Below are positions 36,222-44,736 of a stretch of 64,000 nucleotides of DNA, piece by piece (positions within the stretch are counted from its first letter, which is position 1; each line of letters opens with the position of its first letter). A model generated the notes under the pieces. The model was not told where the DNA came from and did no database searches. It saw nothing but the letters and a program-made list of their open reading frames with translations. The translations under genes and the position numbers were made by a program. Source of the DNA: Gordonia humi (GTDB lineage Bacteria > Actinomycetota > Actinomycetes > Mycobacteriales > Mycobacteriaceae); NCBI RefSeq assembly GCF_014197435.1, contig NZ_JACIFP010000001.1, positions 1,674,001 to 1,738,000 of the forward strand. The letters run 5' to 3'.

Positions 36222-37175
36222 ATGCCTGCGCCCATCGCGATCTCTGTCGAGAATCTGACCAAGACGTACGGCAGCGTCACCGCGCTGGACGGGGTCTCGT
36301 TCGAGGTCCCGCAGGGAGAGATCCTCGGACTGCTCGGGCCGAACGGCAGCGGGAAGACGACGACGGTCACGCTTCTGTCGACACTGCAGCGTCCGAGCGC
36401 GGGCAGCGCACGGATCTCCGGGCACGACGTGGTCGCCGAGGCGGCGAAGGTCCGCGAGCTGATCTCCCTGACCGGACAGTACGCATCGATGGACGAGAGT
36501 CTCACCGCGGCGGAGAACCTGTCGGTGTTCGGACGTCTCACCGGACTGCGCGGCGGCGCCCTGCGGAGCCGCATCGACGATCTCGTCGACCAATTCGATC
36601 TCGCCGATGTGCGCTCCCGCCGTGTCGGAGCGCTCTCGGGCGGCATGCGACGCCGTGTCGACATCGCGAGCGCCCTCATCACGCGTCCGGAGGTCCTGTT
36701 CCTCGACGAACCGACCACCGGGCTCGACCCCCGCAGCCGCGCCGCGGTGTGGGACACCGTCGCGGGACTGCGCGCCGACGGCATCACCGTGCTGCTCACC
36801 ACCCAGTACCTGGAGGAGGCCGACCGTCTCGCCGACACCATCGTCATGCTCAACTCGGGCGCGATCGTCGCATCGGGGACTCCCGGCGAATTGAAGCGCC
36901 AGGCCGGGGCGGCGGTGTGCGAGATGAGCCTGGTTCGACGTGACGATCTCCCGCGCACGCTCGACGCACTGAGCCGAGTGGACGTCATCGAGTCCGACGA
37001 TCCGTCGACCGTCACACATCCCCGGGTCGTCGTGCGCGCACCCGACGGCAAGTCGACGGTGCTCGACGTGATCGCCGCACTCGACGCCGCGCAGATCGAC
37101 GTCGTCGACATCGGTCTGCGCCAACCGTCGCTCGACGAAGTGTTCCTGCAACTCACCGGGGTCGGTGCGCCGTGA
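36222..37175 (+). CDS. ABC-2 exporter ATPase (DrrA-like)
   Basis: A 317-aa ATPase of the DrrA daunorubicin-resistance type. Walker A is GPNGSGKTT (about residues 39-47), the signature is LSGGMRRRVDIA, Walker B is VLFLDEPTTGLDP, and the C-terminal regulatory region is about 80 residues. It powers the two permeases that follow with GTGA and ATGA overlaps. It is the first gene behind an iron-box promoter and shares an operon with an acyl carrier protein and an acyltransferase. Export of an acylated, iron-related product is therefore a reasonable inference. Confidence 0.9.
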   Translation: MPAPIAISVENLTKTYGSVTALDGVSFEVPQGEILGLLGPNGSGKTTTVTLLSTLQRPSAGSARISGHDVVAEAAKVRELISLTGQYASMDESLTAAENLSVFGRLTGLRGGALRSRIDDLVDQFDLADVRSRRVGALSGGMRRRVDIASALITRPEVLFLDEPTTGLDPRSRAAVWDTVAGLRADGITVLLTTQYLEEADRLADTIVMLNSGAIVASGTPGELKRQAGAAVCEMSLVRRDDLPRTLDALSRVDVIESDDPSTVTHPRVVVRAPDGKSTVLDVIAALDAAQIDVVDIGLRQPSLDEVFLQLTGVGAP

Positions 37176-37972
37176 CGGCGACTCTCGTCGCGGCGCAGAC
37201 TCAGACGCCGCGACGCTCGGTCGGACTGGTCTCGGCGACGGCGACTCTGGCCGGACAGAAGATCTCGGCGGCGGTCCGCGGCGGCGACGCGGTGTTCGCG
37301 ATGTTGAGTCCCATCGTGTTCTTCCTCTGCTTCTACGTCCCGCTGCACCGGCGATTCGAGGTGGCGGGCGGTGACTACGCGCAATTCCTCATGCCGATCA
37401 TCTTTCTGCAGACCGGGATCTTCACGGCGATCACCGCGACAGAAGTGGCCGGGGCCGATGCGCGCGCCGGCGTCAGAGAACGCTTGATGAGTCTGCCGAT
37501 TCCGCGGATCGCACCGATCCTCGGCCGGATGGTGTGGATCGTCGCGCGCATGTGCCTGGCGATCTGCGGCGGGCTGATCGTCGGGTTCTCCCTCGGTTTC
37601 CGCTTCCACGGCTCGGCGGGGGAGACGATCGGATTCCTGCTGTTGGTCGTCGTGTTCGGACTGGCCCTCAGTCTGCTCACCGATGCCGCGGGCACGGTCG
37701 CCGCGAGTTCGCTCGCCGTCGCGAGCCTACTGATGATCCCGCAGCTCATCCTCATCATGGCCTCCACCGGCCTGGTGCCGGCCGCGAGCTTCCCCGGCTG
37801 GATCCAGCCGTTCGTCCGGAACCAGCCGCTGTCGGTGTTCGCCGACGCGTTGCGCGCCCTGTCGACCGGAGCCGACCTCGATCCGACCGCGGTGATCTGC
37901 TGGGCGGTCGGACTCCTCGTGGCGGGCGGGATCGCCGCCATCGCCGTCGCACGGAAGCAGGCCACCCGATGA
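37172..37972 (+). CDS. ABC-2 type permease
   Basis: A 266-aa membrane protein with six hydrophobic segments, of the DrrB/ABC-2 type. Seen are VFFLCFYVPLHRRF, the cytoplasmic loop GADARAGVRERLMSLPI before TM3, and the pre-TM6 motif PGWIQPFVRNQPLSVFADALR. It starts with GTG overlapping the ATPase stop and pairs with the following permease to form a heterodimeric exporter channel. Confidence 0.88.
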   Translation: MTATLVAAQTQTPRRSVGLVSATATLAGQKISAAVRGGDAVFAMLSPIVFFLCFYVPLHRRFEVAGGDYAQFLMPIIFLQTGIFTAITATEVAGADARAGVRERLMSLPIPRIAPILGRMVWIVARMCLAICGGLIVGFSLGFRFHGSAGETIGFLLLVVVFGLALSLLTDAAGTVAASSLAVASLLMIPQLILIMASTGLVPAASFPGWIQPFVRNQPLSVFADALRALSTGADLDPTAVICWAVGLLVAGGIAAIAVARKQATR

Positions 37973-38772
37973 CCGCAGTGGACCAGACCTGGCAGGCGCG
38001 ACGGACCGTCGGACCTCTCGTCCAGACCGTCGTGCACACCGCGACGCTTCTACGATCGTGGAGCCGTGACCCGGGCATCGTCGTGCAGTCCGTGGCCTTC
38101 CCGGCGTTCATGCTGTTGATGTTCCAGCTGGTGTTCGGAAAGTCGGTCACCGCACTGGGCTCCGGCGAGAGCGTCTACGGCAACACCGGGCTGGTCGCGT
38201 TGGTCGGGGCGCTGTACGGCACCATCGCCACGGCCATGACCCTCATCGCCGAACGCGACAGCGGACTGTTGTCGCGGATGTGGACGCTCCCGGTGTCCCG
38301 CTGGGGCTTCATCGCGGGCCGGCTCACCGCGGAGGCCGTCCGCACCGGGCTGGCGACGATCATCTTGTTCGCCGTCGCGGCGACCATGGGCTTCCGCTTC
38401 GAACAGGGCGTCGCCTCGGCGTTCGGCGCGTGGATCGTCCCGATGATCTTCGCTGTCGGCGTCGCCGCACCCGTGATCGCGCTGGCGACCGTGGCATCGG
38501 GCATCCAGTCGGTGCAGTTGCTCGGCGGCGTCTTCCTGTTCCTACTGTTCTTCAACAGCGGCTTCGCGCCGGTGTCGGAGTACCCGGGCTGGTTGCAGCC
38601 CGTGGTCCGCAACCAGCCGATGAGTCCGGCGATCGATGCGATCCGAGGCCTCACCGAGGGCGGGGCCGTCGCCGGTCCGCTGGTGGCGACGATCGTGTGG
38701 ACCATCGGTCTGCTCGCCGTTTTCGGGCCCTTGGCCGTGCGCGGATACCGTCGCGCGTCGCAGGGCTCCTGA
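37969..38772 (+). CDS. ABC-2 type permease (second subunit)
   Basis: A 267-aa ABC-2 permease starting at ATG 37969, which overlaps the previous stop (ATGA). The frame is open far upstream, but only this start fits the operon. Features are SVAFPAFMLLMFQLVFGKSV, AERDSGLLSRMWTLPVSRWGFI and PGWLQPVVRNQPMSPAIDAIRGL, matching its partner's closing motif. Six membrane helices are predicted. A 48-nt gap leads to the ACP gene. Confidence 0.88.
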   Translation: MTAVDQTWQARRTVGPLVQTVVHTATLLRSWSRDPGIVVQSVAFPAFMLLMFQLVFGKSVTALGSGESVYGNTGLVALVGALYGTIATAMTLIAERDSGLLSRMWTLPVSRWGFIAGRLTAEAVRTGLATIILFAVAATMGFRFEQGVASAFGAWIVPMIFAVGVAAPVIALATVASGIQSVQLLGGVFLFLLFFNSGFAPVSEYPGWLQPVVRNQPMSPAIDAIRGLTEGGAVAGPLVATIVWTIGLLAVFGPLAVRGYRRASQGS

Positions 38773-38820
38773 TCCTCTGCCGCTGACCCCTCAGCGCTGA
38801 CCCTCAACAAGGAGTAATCG

Positions 38821-39069
38821 ATGTCCGACACCGTGCGCGAGTCCCTACAGCAGATCCTCGACGAGGACCTCGACCTACCCGTCGACGGGATCACCGAGGA
38901 GTCTCGCCTCGTCGACGACCTCGGCATGGACTCGGTGGCGTTCGCCATCGGTGTCGTCGCCATCGAGGAGAAGCTCGGTGTGAAGCTCGCCGAGCGCGAG
39001 ATCTTCGACGCGAAGACCGTCGGTGACCTCGAAGAGGTCGTCCGCGCGAAACTGGCTCTCACGCCGTGA
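38821..39069 (+). CDS. Free-standing acyl carrier protein
   Basis: An 82-aa ACP. The phosphopantetheine site is GMDSVAFAIG with Ser38. The acidic helix ESRLVDDL and the C-terminal TVGDLEEVVRAK complete the fold. It is not a FabD-linked housekeeping ACP: it lies in an iron-box operon between ABC-2 permeases and an acyltransferase, reminiscent of MbtL in the second mycobactin locus. It probably carries an acyl chain for the next gene product. AAGGAG stands just before the ATG. The downstream gene starts inside its stop (GTGA). Confidence 0.9.
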   Translation: MSDTVRESLQQILDEDLDLPVDGITEESRLVDDLGMDSVAFAIGVVAIEEKLGVKLAEREIFDAKTVGDLEEVVRAKLALTP

Positions 39070-40295
39070 CCGCTCCCGGAGTCGCCGAGTTCGGGCCGAC
39101 GGACTTCACCTTCCTGCACACCGACGGGCCGGGCGCGCCGAGTCACTGGGGCATGCTGCTGGAACTGGGCGACGGAGATCCGCTGACGCTCGACGCCGTG
39201 CGTGCCCGGGCGGCCGAACGCATCGCCGGGTACGAGCTGTTCCGGATCGGAGTGCGCGGTGGACGCGACGACGCGCCGGAGATCGTCGTCGCCGACGATG
39301 TGGACGTGGCGGCACACGTCACCGAAGAGCGGTTCGACGACGTTCACGCGAGCGTCGCGGCGATCCTCGAACAGCCGTTGCCGCAGCCGAATCCGTACTG
39401 GCGGTTGACTCTGCTGACGTCGACCGATTCCCAATACTTGCTGCTCACCGTGCATCACAGTCTGTCGGACGGGATCGCCGGCGCCGCGTTCGCGGCTCTC
39501 CTCGCCGATTCCGACGACCTGTCGAGTTTCGATCGCTTCGCCACCTCGCCCCGCTTCCGCGTCGGCGCCCCCGACGAGGACAGGCTGGCCGCCGCGCGCG
39601 CGGCGTTCGAGCAGCAGTGGGCCGACGGCGTCGAGGGGCGCGGCTGGCCGACGCTCACCGACGGCGGCCGACGCGAGACAGCCGTGTTCTCGGCGTCGAC
39701 CCGCGATCTGCGGCGAGCCGCCCGCGCCCACGAAGCGTCGGTCCACGAGTTCCTCGTCGCGGCCATCGGCAGTGCATTGAGCATCGCTCCGCCGACGGGT
39801 ACGACGGCACGGAACATCCGCGTGAACCTGCCGGTGACCCTCGACCCGTCGTTCCGGCACACCGGCAACGCCGTCGCCGTCGCACTGCTCAACCTGCCCG
39901 GTGAGGTGTCGGATCTGGACGCGCAGATCGCGCGGGCCCGGGACGAGCTGAAGCTCATCGAGGAGCGCGATCTGGGACTGGCCCTGGCCGCGACCGACGA
40001 CGGACCCGACATCGCATGGGCCGATATGCGGCAGATCGTCGCCTCGTCGATGGAGCGGATGAGTCCGGACGTGCACATCGGCATCAACCCGGGGTTCACA
40101 CAGGTCCGTTCGGTCCTGGGCCGACCGATCACACGATTGACCGCGTTCTCGCCGCTCATCGGCTACTCGCTGTCGGTGACCGGTCTGATCCTCGGCGCAC
40201 GCACGACGCTCGGCGTGATCGCCGACCCGGATGCTCTGCCGGGATACGCTGCGCGTCTGGTCGAGGTGCTCGGCGAGGTGATCGGGCAGGCGTAG
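39066..40295 (+). CDS. WS/DGAT-like acyltransferase
   Basis: A 409-aa protein of the wax-ester-synthase/condensation superfamily. The catalytic motif HHSLSDG (His130-Gly136) matches HHxxxDG. The start FGPTDFTFLHTDGPGAPSHWG is typical of WS/DGAT N-termini, and the C-terminal half resembles the WSD1 C-terminal domain (RNIRVNLPVTL, PITRLTAFSPLIGYSLSVTGL). No signal peptide or TM helix is seen. With the ACP directly upstream, acyl transfer from ACP to an alcohol or amine is likely; the acceptor is unknown. Confidence 0.83.
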   Translation: MTAPGVAEFGPTDFTFLHTDGPGAPSHWGMLLELGDGDPLTLDAVRARAAERIAGYELFRIGVRGGRDDAPEIVVADDVDVAAHVTEERFDDVHASVAAILEQPLPQPNPYWRLTLLTSTDSQYLLLTVHHSLSDGIAGAAFAALLADSDDLSSFDRFATSPRFRVGAPDEDRLAAARAAFEQQWADGVEGRGWPTLTDGGRRETAVFSASTRDLRRAARAHEASVHEFLVAAIGSALSIAPPTGTTARNIRVNLPVTLDPSFRHTGNAVAVALLNLPGEVSDLDAQIARARDELKLIEERDLGLALAATDDGPDIAWADMRQIVASSMERMSPDVHIGINPGFTQVRSVLGRPITRLTAFSPLIGYSLSVTGLILGARTTLGVIADPDALPGYAARLVEVLGEVIGQA

Positions 40296-40310
40296 GAGCT
40301 GTGCCGCGAG

Positions 40311-40352
40311 GGTTTCGACTCCGGCTCCCCTGCGGCGTCGAACGGCTCGACC
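40311..40352 (-). repeat. Dispersed repeat copy downstream of the iron-box operon
   Basis: Read on the minus strand it starts GGTCGAG and ends CGGAGTCGAAACC, like the copies at 60852 and 33461. It lies in the 233-nt gap 40296-40528. The gap also holds an 11-bp inverted repeat (40385-40395/40413-40423) that may be a terminator; no gene is seen. Confidence 0.5.
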
Positions 40353-40528
40353 AGCCGTGGTCTTGCTCGCGTGGATGGAACCTCTGCTCGGAGCCGACCT
40401 CGTATAGTGACCGGCTCCGAGCACACGTCCCGTCTGCGCGCGGTGATCGCGGTACCGGTCGAGTCCGATGTCGATAGCATCGAACCGTTGTCGGGGCACC
40501 GGGCCTCGACTCGGAGGTGTTGTGACAC

Positions 40529-41467
40529 ATGATCATCGTGGGTGGTGAAGCACTCGTCGACCTGGTGCCGACCGTGGCCGGCGACGGATCGGCGGCGCTG
40601 CGACCGGCATTGGGCGGCGGTCCGTTCAATGCGGCGATCGCCATGGCCCGACTCGGCGCCGATACCGGGTTCCTGTCGCGGATCTCGACCGACGGCTTCG
40701 GGAACTCCCTGGCCGCGCGTCTGCGCGATGAGGGAGTGGACCTCGACCTCGTGCAGCGCGGGGACGAGCTGACGACGCTCGCCGTGACCGACACCTCCGA
40801 TCCCGGCGCGGTCCGCTACGGCTTCTACGTGAACGGCACCGCGGACCGGCTCGTCGCCGATCCCGGGCCGCTGCCCGACGACGTCCGCGCGGTGGTGCTC
40901 GGCACGTTGTCGATGGTCTTGGAACCGGGAGCGTCGGTGTACGACGCCGTGCTTGCGCGCGAATCCGCGGCTGGGCGGGTGACCGTCGTCGACCCGAACA
41001 TCCGCGCCGCAGTCATCGATGACCCGGCCGCGTACCGTGCCCGCTTCGTTGAGCGGCTGGCCCACACCACGATCGTGAAGGCCTCGATCGACGACATCGC
41101 CTGGCTGGCCGACGTCGCGGAGGAGTCGACGCTCGACGACGTGCTTCCCGTGGTGCGGTCCTGGATCGAGGCGGGCGCGGAGGCCGTCGTCGTGACGCTG
41201 GGCGCGGACGGGATCGCGGCGGTCACCTCGTCCGGCGTCGTCCGATCTCCAGGTGTGAAAGCCGAGGTCGTCGACACCATCGGCGCCGGTGACACCGTTC
41301 TCGGCGCGCTGCTCGCTCGACTCCACCTGGAACACGAGCTGACGGTCGGCGGTGTGCGGGCGATGTCGTCGGACGCGTGGGCCGACGTGCTCGGCTTCGC
41401 CGTCAGAGCCGCGGCCGTCACCGTCTCGCGGCCGGGTGCCGATCCGCCGCGGATCACGGATCTCTGA
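40529..41467 (+). CDS. PfkB-family carbohydrate kinase (fructokinase-like)
   Basis: A 312-aa ribokinase-fold sugar kinase. Seen are GGEALVDLVP, GGGPFNAAIAMARLGAD (PfkB signature 1 region) and VDTIGAGDTVLGALL with the catalytic Asp (signature 2). It phosphorylates a sugar such as fructose. GGAGG is present upstream of the ATG. It stands alone between the iron operon and the HNH gene, and no sugar transporter is adjacent. The 184 nt from the stop to 41651 hold only the next promoter. Confidence 0.85.
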   Translation: MIIVGGEALVDLVPTVAGDGSAALRPALGGGPFNAAIAMARLGADTGFLSRISTDGFGNSLAARLRDEGVDLDLVQRGDELTTLAVTDTSDPGAVRYGFYVNGTADRLVADPGPLPDDVRAVVLGTLSMVLEPGASVYDAVLARESAAGRVTVVDPNIRAAVIDDPAAYRARFVERLAHTTIVKASIDDIAWLADVAEESTLDDVLPVVRSWIEAGAEAVVVTLGADGIAAVTSSGVVRSPGVKAEVVDTIGAGDTVLGALLARLHLEHELTVGGVRAMSSDAWADVLGFAVRAAAVTVSRPGADPPRITDL

Positions 41468-41604
41468 GAGGGCTTCGGCACCGTCGGCCGTCCACTCGCG
41501 GACGCGGCATCGCGGACGAACGGGCGAGAATCGATGTGACAGGGGACGGGGTCTGGTCTTCCTATTGCAGGCCGCTTCGCCGTGCTTCCTGTCTGAAACA
41601 CCCC

Positions 41605-41634
41605 TTGACTAAGGGTGACACATCTCACTATAAT
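41605..41634 (+). promoter_or_regulatory. Near-consensus sigma-A promoter of the HNH gene
   Basis: TTGACT (41605-41610), an 18-nt spacer and a perfect TATAAT (41629-41634). This is the most canonical promoter in the window. Confidence 0.75.
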
Positions 41635-41649
41635 CGAATGTACGTTCGA
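41634..41649 (+). promoter_or_regulatory. LexA/SOS box over the HNH gene start site
   Basis: TCGAATGTACGTTCGA differs at one position from the mycobacterial SOS box TCGAAC-N4-GTTCGA. It overlaps the -10 and the expected transcription start, so LexA would repress. 13E12-type genes of M. tuberculosis are known LexA targets. Confidence 0.72.
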
Positions 41650-41651
41650 TC

Positions 41652-43271
41652 ATGGGGGTTGGGATGCACACCACGTTGGGGGACCAGAAAGCCTCGACGA
41701 TCGCGGTCGAGGATGGTGCGATCATCGTTCGGATCGCGATGCCGGAGACGGCGCAGGGTGCTGATGTCGATCAGGCGGCGTTGTTGCAGTTCGCGGCGCG
41801 GTCGGATTCGTTTCAGGGTTTCATCCTGTGGCAGCGGTACGTCGCGGTCTACCGGGTGTGGGAGGGCAAGGTCGCTGCCGCCGTCGATGCGGCGTCGGAG
41901 GTCGGTGTGGACTCGTTCTCGCGGGTCTACGATCCGCTGTGCCAGACCGCGGCCTCGTATGCGGTGTTGACCGGTAGTAGGCAGTTCACTGCGGAGCGGT
42001 TCGTTGATCGGGCGATCTCGATGGTGGAGCGTGTCCCCGAACTGGGCACGCTGATGCGTGATGGGGTGGTGACGCCGGGCTGGTTTCACGCCGCGTTGGC
42101 GCAGACCGAGGGTGTGCTCGATGAGGATGTTCTCGCGGTGATCGATCACGAGGCCGCGGCGCGGTTGCGGGAGATGGGTGCTCTGTCGGCGAGCCGCGTG
42201 GTGATGACGGTCAACGGTGTCGTCGCAGAGTACGACGTTGATGCGGCGCTGGCTGCTCGGGAGGCGGCCAAGGTCGGGAAGAAGGTCGTCACGGCTCCGG
42301 TCGATGCGGAACTGTCGGAGTTATCGGTCACTGCTGCCGCCGAGGATGTCGAACTCGCGTCGAAGTCACTCGACGCTGTTGTCGACGGGGTGTGCGAGGA
42401 CGATCCGCGGAGTAAGCAGGTGCGTCGCTCGGATGCGGCGATCGCTCGTCTGCGTGGTGTGCCGTTCACCTGTCGGTGTGGTGAGGATGACTGTCCGGCT
42501 CGGTTGTCGGAGGAGGAGATCGCCGGGCGTGCGAGCAAGATCGTGCTGCATGTGATCGCCCGCCGCGAAACCCTGGAGGGTGATTCGGAGACGCCGGCGT
42601 TCCTCGACGGGTTCGGTCCGATCTCGGCCGAGCATGCTCGCGAGGTCGCGCAGCGGGGTGACACCACCGCCCGCACCTTGGATGTGGGTGAGCTGATGAA
42701 CGGGACCGCGCAGGCCGCCGACGGGTACCGGCCGACGGCGGCGTGCGATACCGCGGTGCGTGCACTGCACGGTGAGTGCTCGGTGATCGGATGTGTCGAG
42801 GCCGCGTGGAACTGCGACTTGGACCATGTCCAGGAATACGATCATGCGGATCCGGCGGCTGGTGGTCCGACGTGTCCGTGCAATCTCGTCCCGCGCTGTC
42901 GGTTCCATCATGGGCTGAAGACTCATGTTCGCGGGTGGGTCGATGATCTGATCGTTGATGCGACTGGTGTGGTGTGGACGGAGATCACGACGCCGGAGGG
43001 GATCACGGTGCGGGCTCGGGCGTTGAATTCGTGGTTGGTGCCGGAGTTGGGGTTGTTGCCGTGTTCGCATCCGGGTCGGGTGGTTGATGTCGATGCGGTT
43101 GATGTCGATGCGGTTGATGTGGGTTCGGGGCCGGTGCGTTCGTTGACGCGGACGCGGGCCAAGCATCGGTATCGGATGAGGATCCGGGCGGCGAACCGCC
43201 GCGCCCGTGCGGGTGTGCCGATGCCGATGCCGAACGCGGAATTCGCGGACTGGGGCGAACCGCCCTTCTGA
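41652..43271 (+). CDS. DUF222/HNH endonuclease (13E12 repeat family)
   Basis: A 539-aa 13E12-family protein. An N-terminal DUF222 domain (about residues 30-300) precedes an HNH nuclease domain: CSVIGCVEAAWNCDLDHVQEYDHADP, then GPTCPCNLVPRCRFHHGLKTH. The C-terminus has a VDAVDVDAVDV repeat and a basic tail. Its G+C looks lower than that of its neighbours, with more T-ending codons, as expected for a mobile or multicopy family. ATG 41652 is given; ATG 41664 (MHTTLGDQ) is an alternative. An SOS box sits in the promoter. It lies at the left border of the siderophore cluster. Confidence 0.88.
   Translation: MGVGMHTTLGDQKASTIAVEDGAIIVRIAMPETAQGADVDQAALLQFAARSDSFQGFILWQRYVAVYRVWEGKVAAAVDAASEVGVDSFSRVYDPLCQTAASYAVLTGSRQFTAERFVDRAISMVERVPELGTLMRDGVVTPGWFHAALAQTEGVLDEDVLAVIDHEAAARLREMGALSASRVVMTVNGVVAEYDVDAALAAREAAKVGKKVVTAPVDAELSELSVTAAAEDVELASKSLDAVVDGVCEDDPRSKQVRRSDAAIARLRGVPFTCRCGEDDCPARLSEEEIAGRASKIVLHVIARRETLEGDSETPAFLDGFGPISAEHAREVAQRGDTTARTLDVGELMNGTAQAADGYRPTAACDTAVRALHGECSVIGCVEAAWNCDLDHVQEYDHADPAAGGPTCPCNLVPRCRFHHGLKTHVRGWVDDLIVDATGVVWTEITTPEGITVRARALNSWLVPELGLLPCSHPGRVVDVDAVDVDAVDVGSGPVRSLTRTRAKHRYRMRIRAANRRARAGVPMPMPNAEFADWGEPPF
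43083..43123 (+). repeat. 15-bp tandem repeat in the HNH gene
   Basis: GTTGATGTCGATGCG is repeated twice, with a third partial copy, encoding Val-Asp-Val-Asp-Ala units. Confidence 0.7.
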
Positions 43272-43329
43272 CCCGGCGGCGGGCGGCCACAGCGTCGCGG
43301 ACGAGTGCGAGTTCTGCGGTCGCCCAGTC

Positions 43330-44736
43330 CTATGCGTCTACGGCCCGTAGCGACGTCAGCGGCGTATCCGCCGTATCCGGCAGTCCCGCGGTCAGTCTTT
43401 CGGCCGCATCGGCCACCCGCTCCGCGTACCGCTCGTCGAGCACGTCGGTTCGATACTCCAGCTCGAGGTGGACGGCGTCGTGCTCGTCGAACTCGAAGGA
43501 GATGCTCAACGGGTAATGGACGACGTCTTTGAACACGGTCTCGCACGTGACATGCGCGCCTGCGGGGATCGGTACGCCGCGCAGGGGCGCGTTCTTGACG
43601 AGCGTCATGATCTCGGCGACGGGGAATCGTCCGCCCGCGCCGCGCAGCGCGGTGAGGACGGTGCCGTAGTCGACCGATGAGTGCTCCATCGCCTCGAAGA
43701 CCGTCGCGACCGCGGAACGGAGGGCGTCGCCGACGGTTCCGGCGAGCCCGAAGCGGAAGCGCATCGGGACGATGTTGCCCGAGTAGCCGACCTCGTCGAC
43801 GGTCTCAGCGGGTCCTCTGTTGTCGGCGGGCACCAGGATCACGAAGTCGTCGGCGCCGGTCACGGCGTACACGGTGAGCGCCGAGACGGCGACGAACAGC
43901 GAATTCGGCGTCGCGTCCACCTCCCGCGCGAAGGCGATCAGCCGAGCGACGACGTCGTCGGACAGACGACGATGCAGCAGTGCTCCGCGGCCCTCGCCCA
44001 TCACCGACACCCAGCTCTCCTCCGGTGTGGTCGACGGCAGTTCGCCCGACAGCGGATAGCGGATGCCCTCGGCAGCCCATGTGGCCCACGCGTGCCGCAC
44101 GGCGGCGTCGGCGTGCGCGCCCGTGCGCGCGGACGGATCGACCGCGGTGCCGCCGCCCGACCAGGACGCCGCCTCGCCCGAGACCAGGGCGGTCAGGACG
44201 GGAGGCAGGATGGTCTCGTCCCCGCCGATGTGGTGGATCACCAGGAGCATCGACACCGTTCCGTCGTCGAGTCGACGGATGCGGACCCGCCACGGCTGCT
44301 CGCGTGTCAACTCGAACGGGGCCTGCGCGACGAGCTGTGGCGACGCGGCGACGTCGGCGGCGATGTCACCGAACTCCCACACCCGGCCGGGCACCGTCCA
44401 GCGGCCCTCGCGAGGTGCGGGCACCCGGCGCGGAGCGTCGCCGGACACCTCGATCACGGAGCCCACCACCCGCGACGACGCGATCGTCCGCTCCGTCGAC
44501 GTCACGATCTGCTCGATCGTGTACGGCGCCCCGAACGTCAGCGCGACGGCGAAATTGTGCGAGTCGGACTCCGGATCGATCTCGTAGATCTTCCACATCC
44601 GGCGCTCGGCGATCCCGAGCGAACCGTCGGCGGCGACGGACTCGGGGGCGGCATCGGGCTCGGCGGGTGCTTCGATGCCCGCGGCAGCCAATCGCTGCCG
44701 CATCAGGTCGCGTTGGGCGTCGGACAGGATGCTCAT
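43330..44736 (-). CDS. Free-standing NRPS condensation domain (1)
   Basis: A 468-aa condensation domain with no carrier protein attached. The active site reads HHIGGDE (His168-Glu174), so the usual final Gly is Glu while the catalytic His169 and Asp173 remain. [13 protein letters not shown] and the latch region follow. An N-terminal helical extension of about 35 residues is linked to the core at [13 protein letters not shown]. The ATG overlaps the acylase stop (ATGA). Free-standing C domains such as VibH join an aryl-carrier thioester to a free amine; here the likely acceptor is the N-hydroxydiamine unit. It is the last gene of the operon. Confidence 0.85.
   Translation of the reverse strand: MSILSDAQRDLMRQRLAAAGIEAPAEPDAAPESVAADGSLGIAERRMWKIYEIDPESDSHNFAVALTFGAPYTIEQIVTSTERTIASSRVVGSVIEVSGDAPRRVPAPREGRWTVPGRVWEFGDIAADVAASPQLVAQAPFELTREQPWRVRIRRLDDGTVSMLLVIHHIGGDETILPPVLTALVSGEAASWSGGGTAVDPSARTGAHADAAVRHAWATWAAEGIRYPLSGELPSTTPEESWVSVMGEGRGALLHRRLSDDVVARLIAFAREVDATPNSLFVAVSALTVYAVTGADDFVILVPADNRGPAETVDEVGYSGNIVPMRFRFGLAGTVGDALRSAVATVFEAMEHSSVDYGTVLTALRGAGGRFPVAEIMTLVKNAPLRGVPIPAGAHVTCETVFKDVVHYPLSISFEFDEHDAVHLELEYRTDVLDERYAERVADAAERLTAGLPDTADTPLTSLRAVDA

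Noticed and set aside
40385..40423. 11-bp inverted repeat with 17-nt loop as terminator of the acyltransferase operon
   Set aside because: The loop is long and no T-run follows; kept only as a remark, not as a feature.
38175..40499. 774-codon minus-strand frame
   Set aside because: It is antisense to the permease, ACP and acyltransferase genes; no domain is visible.
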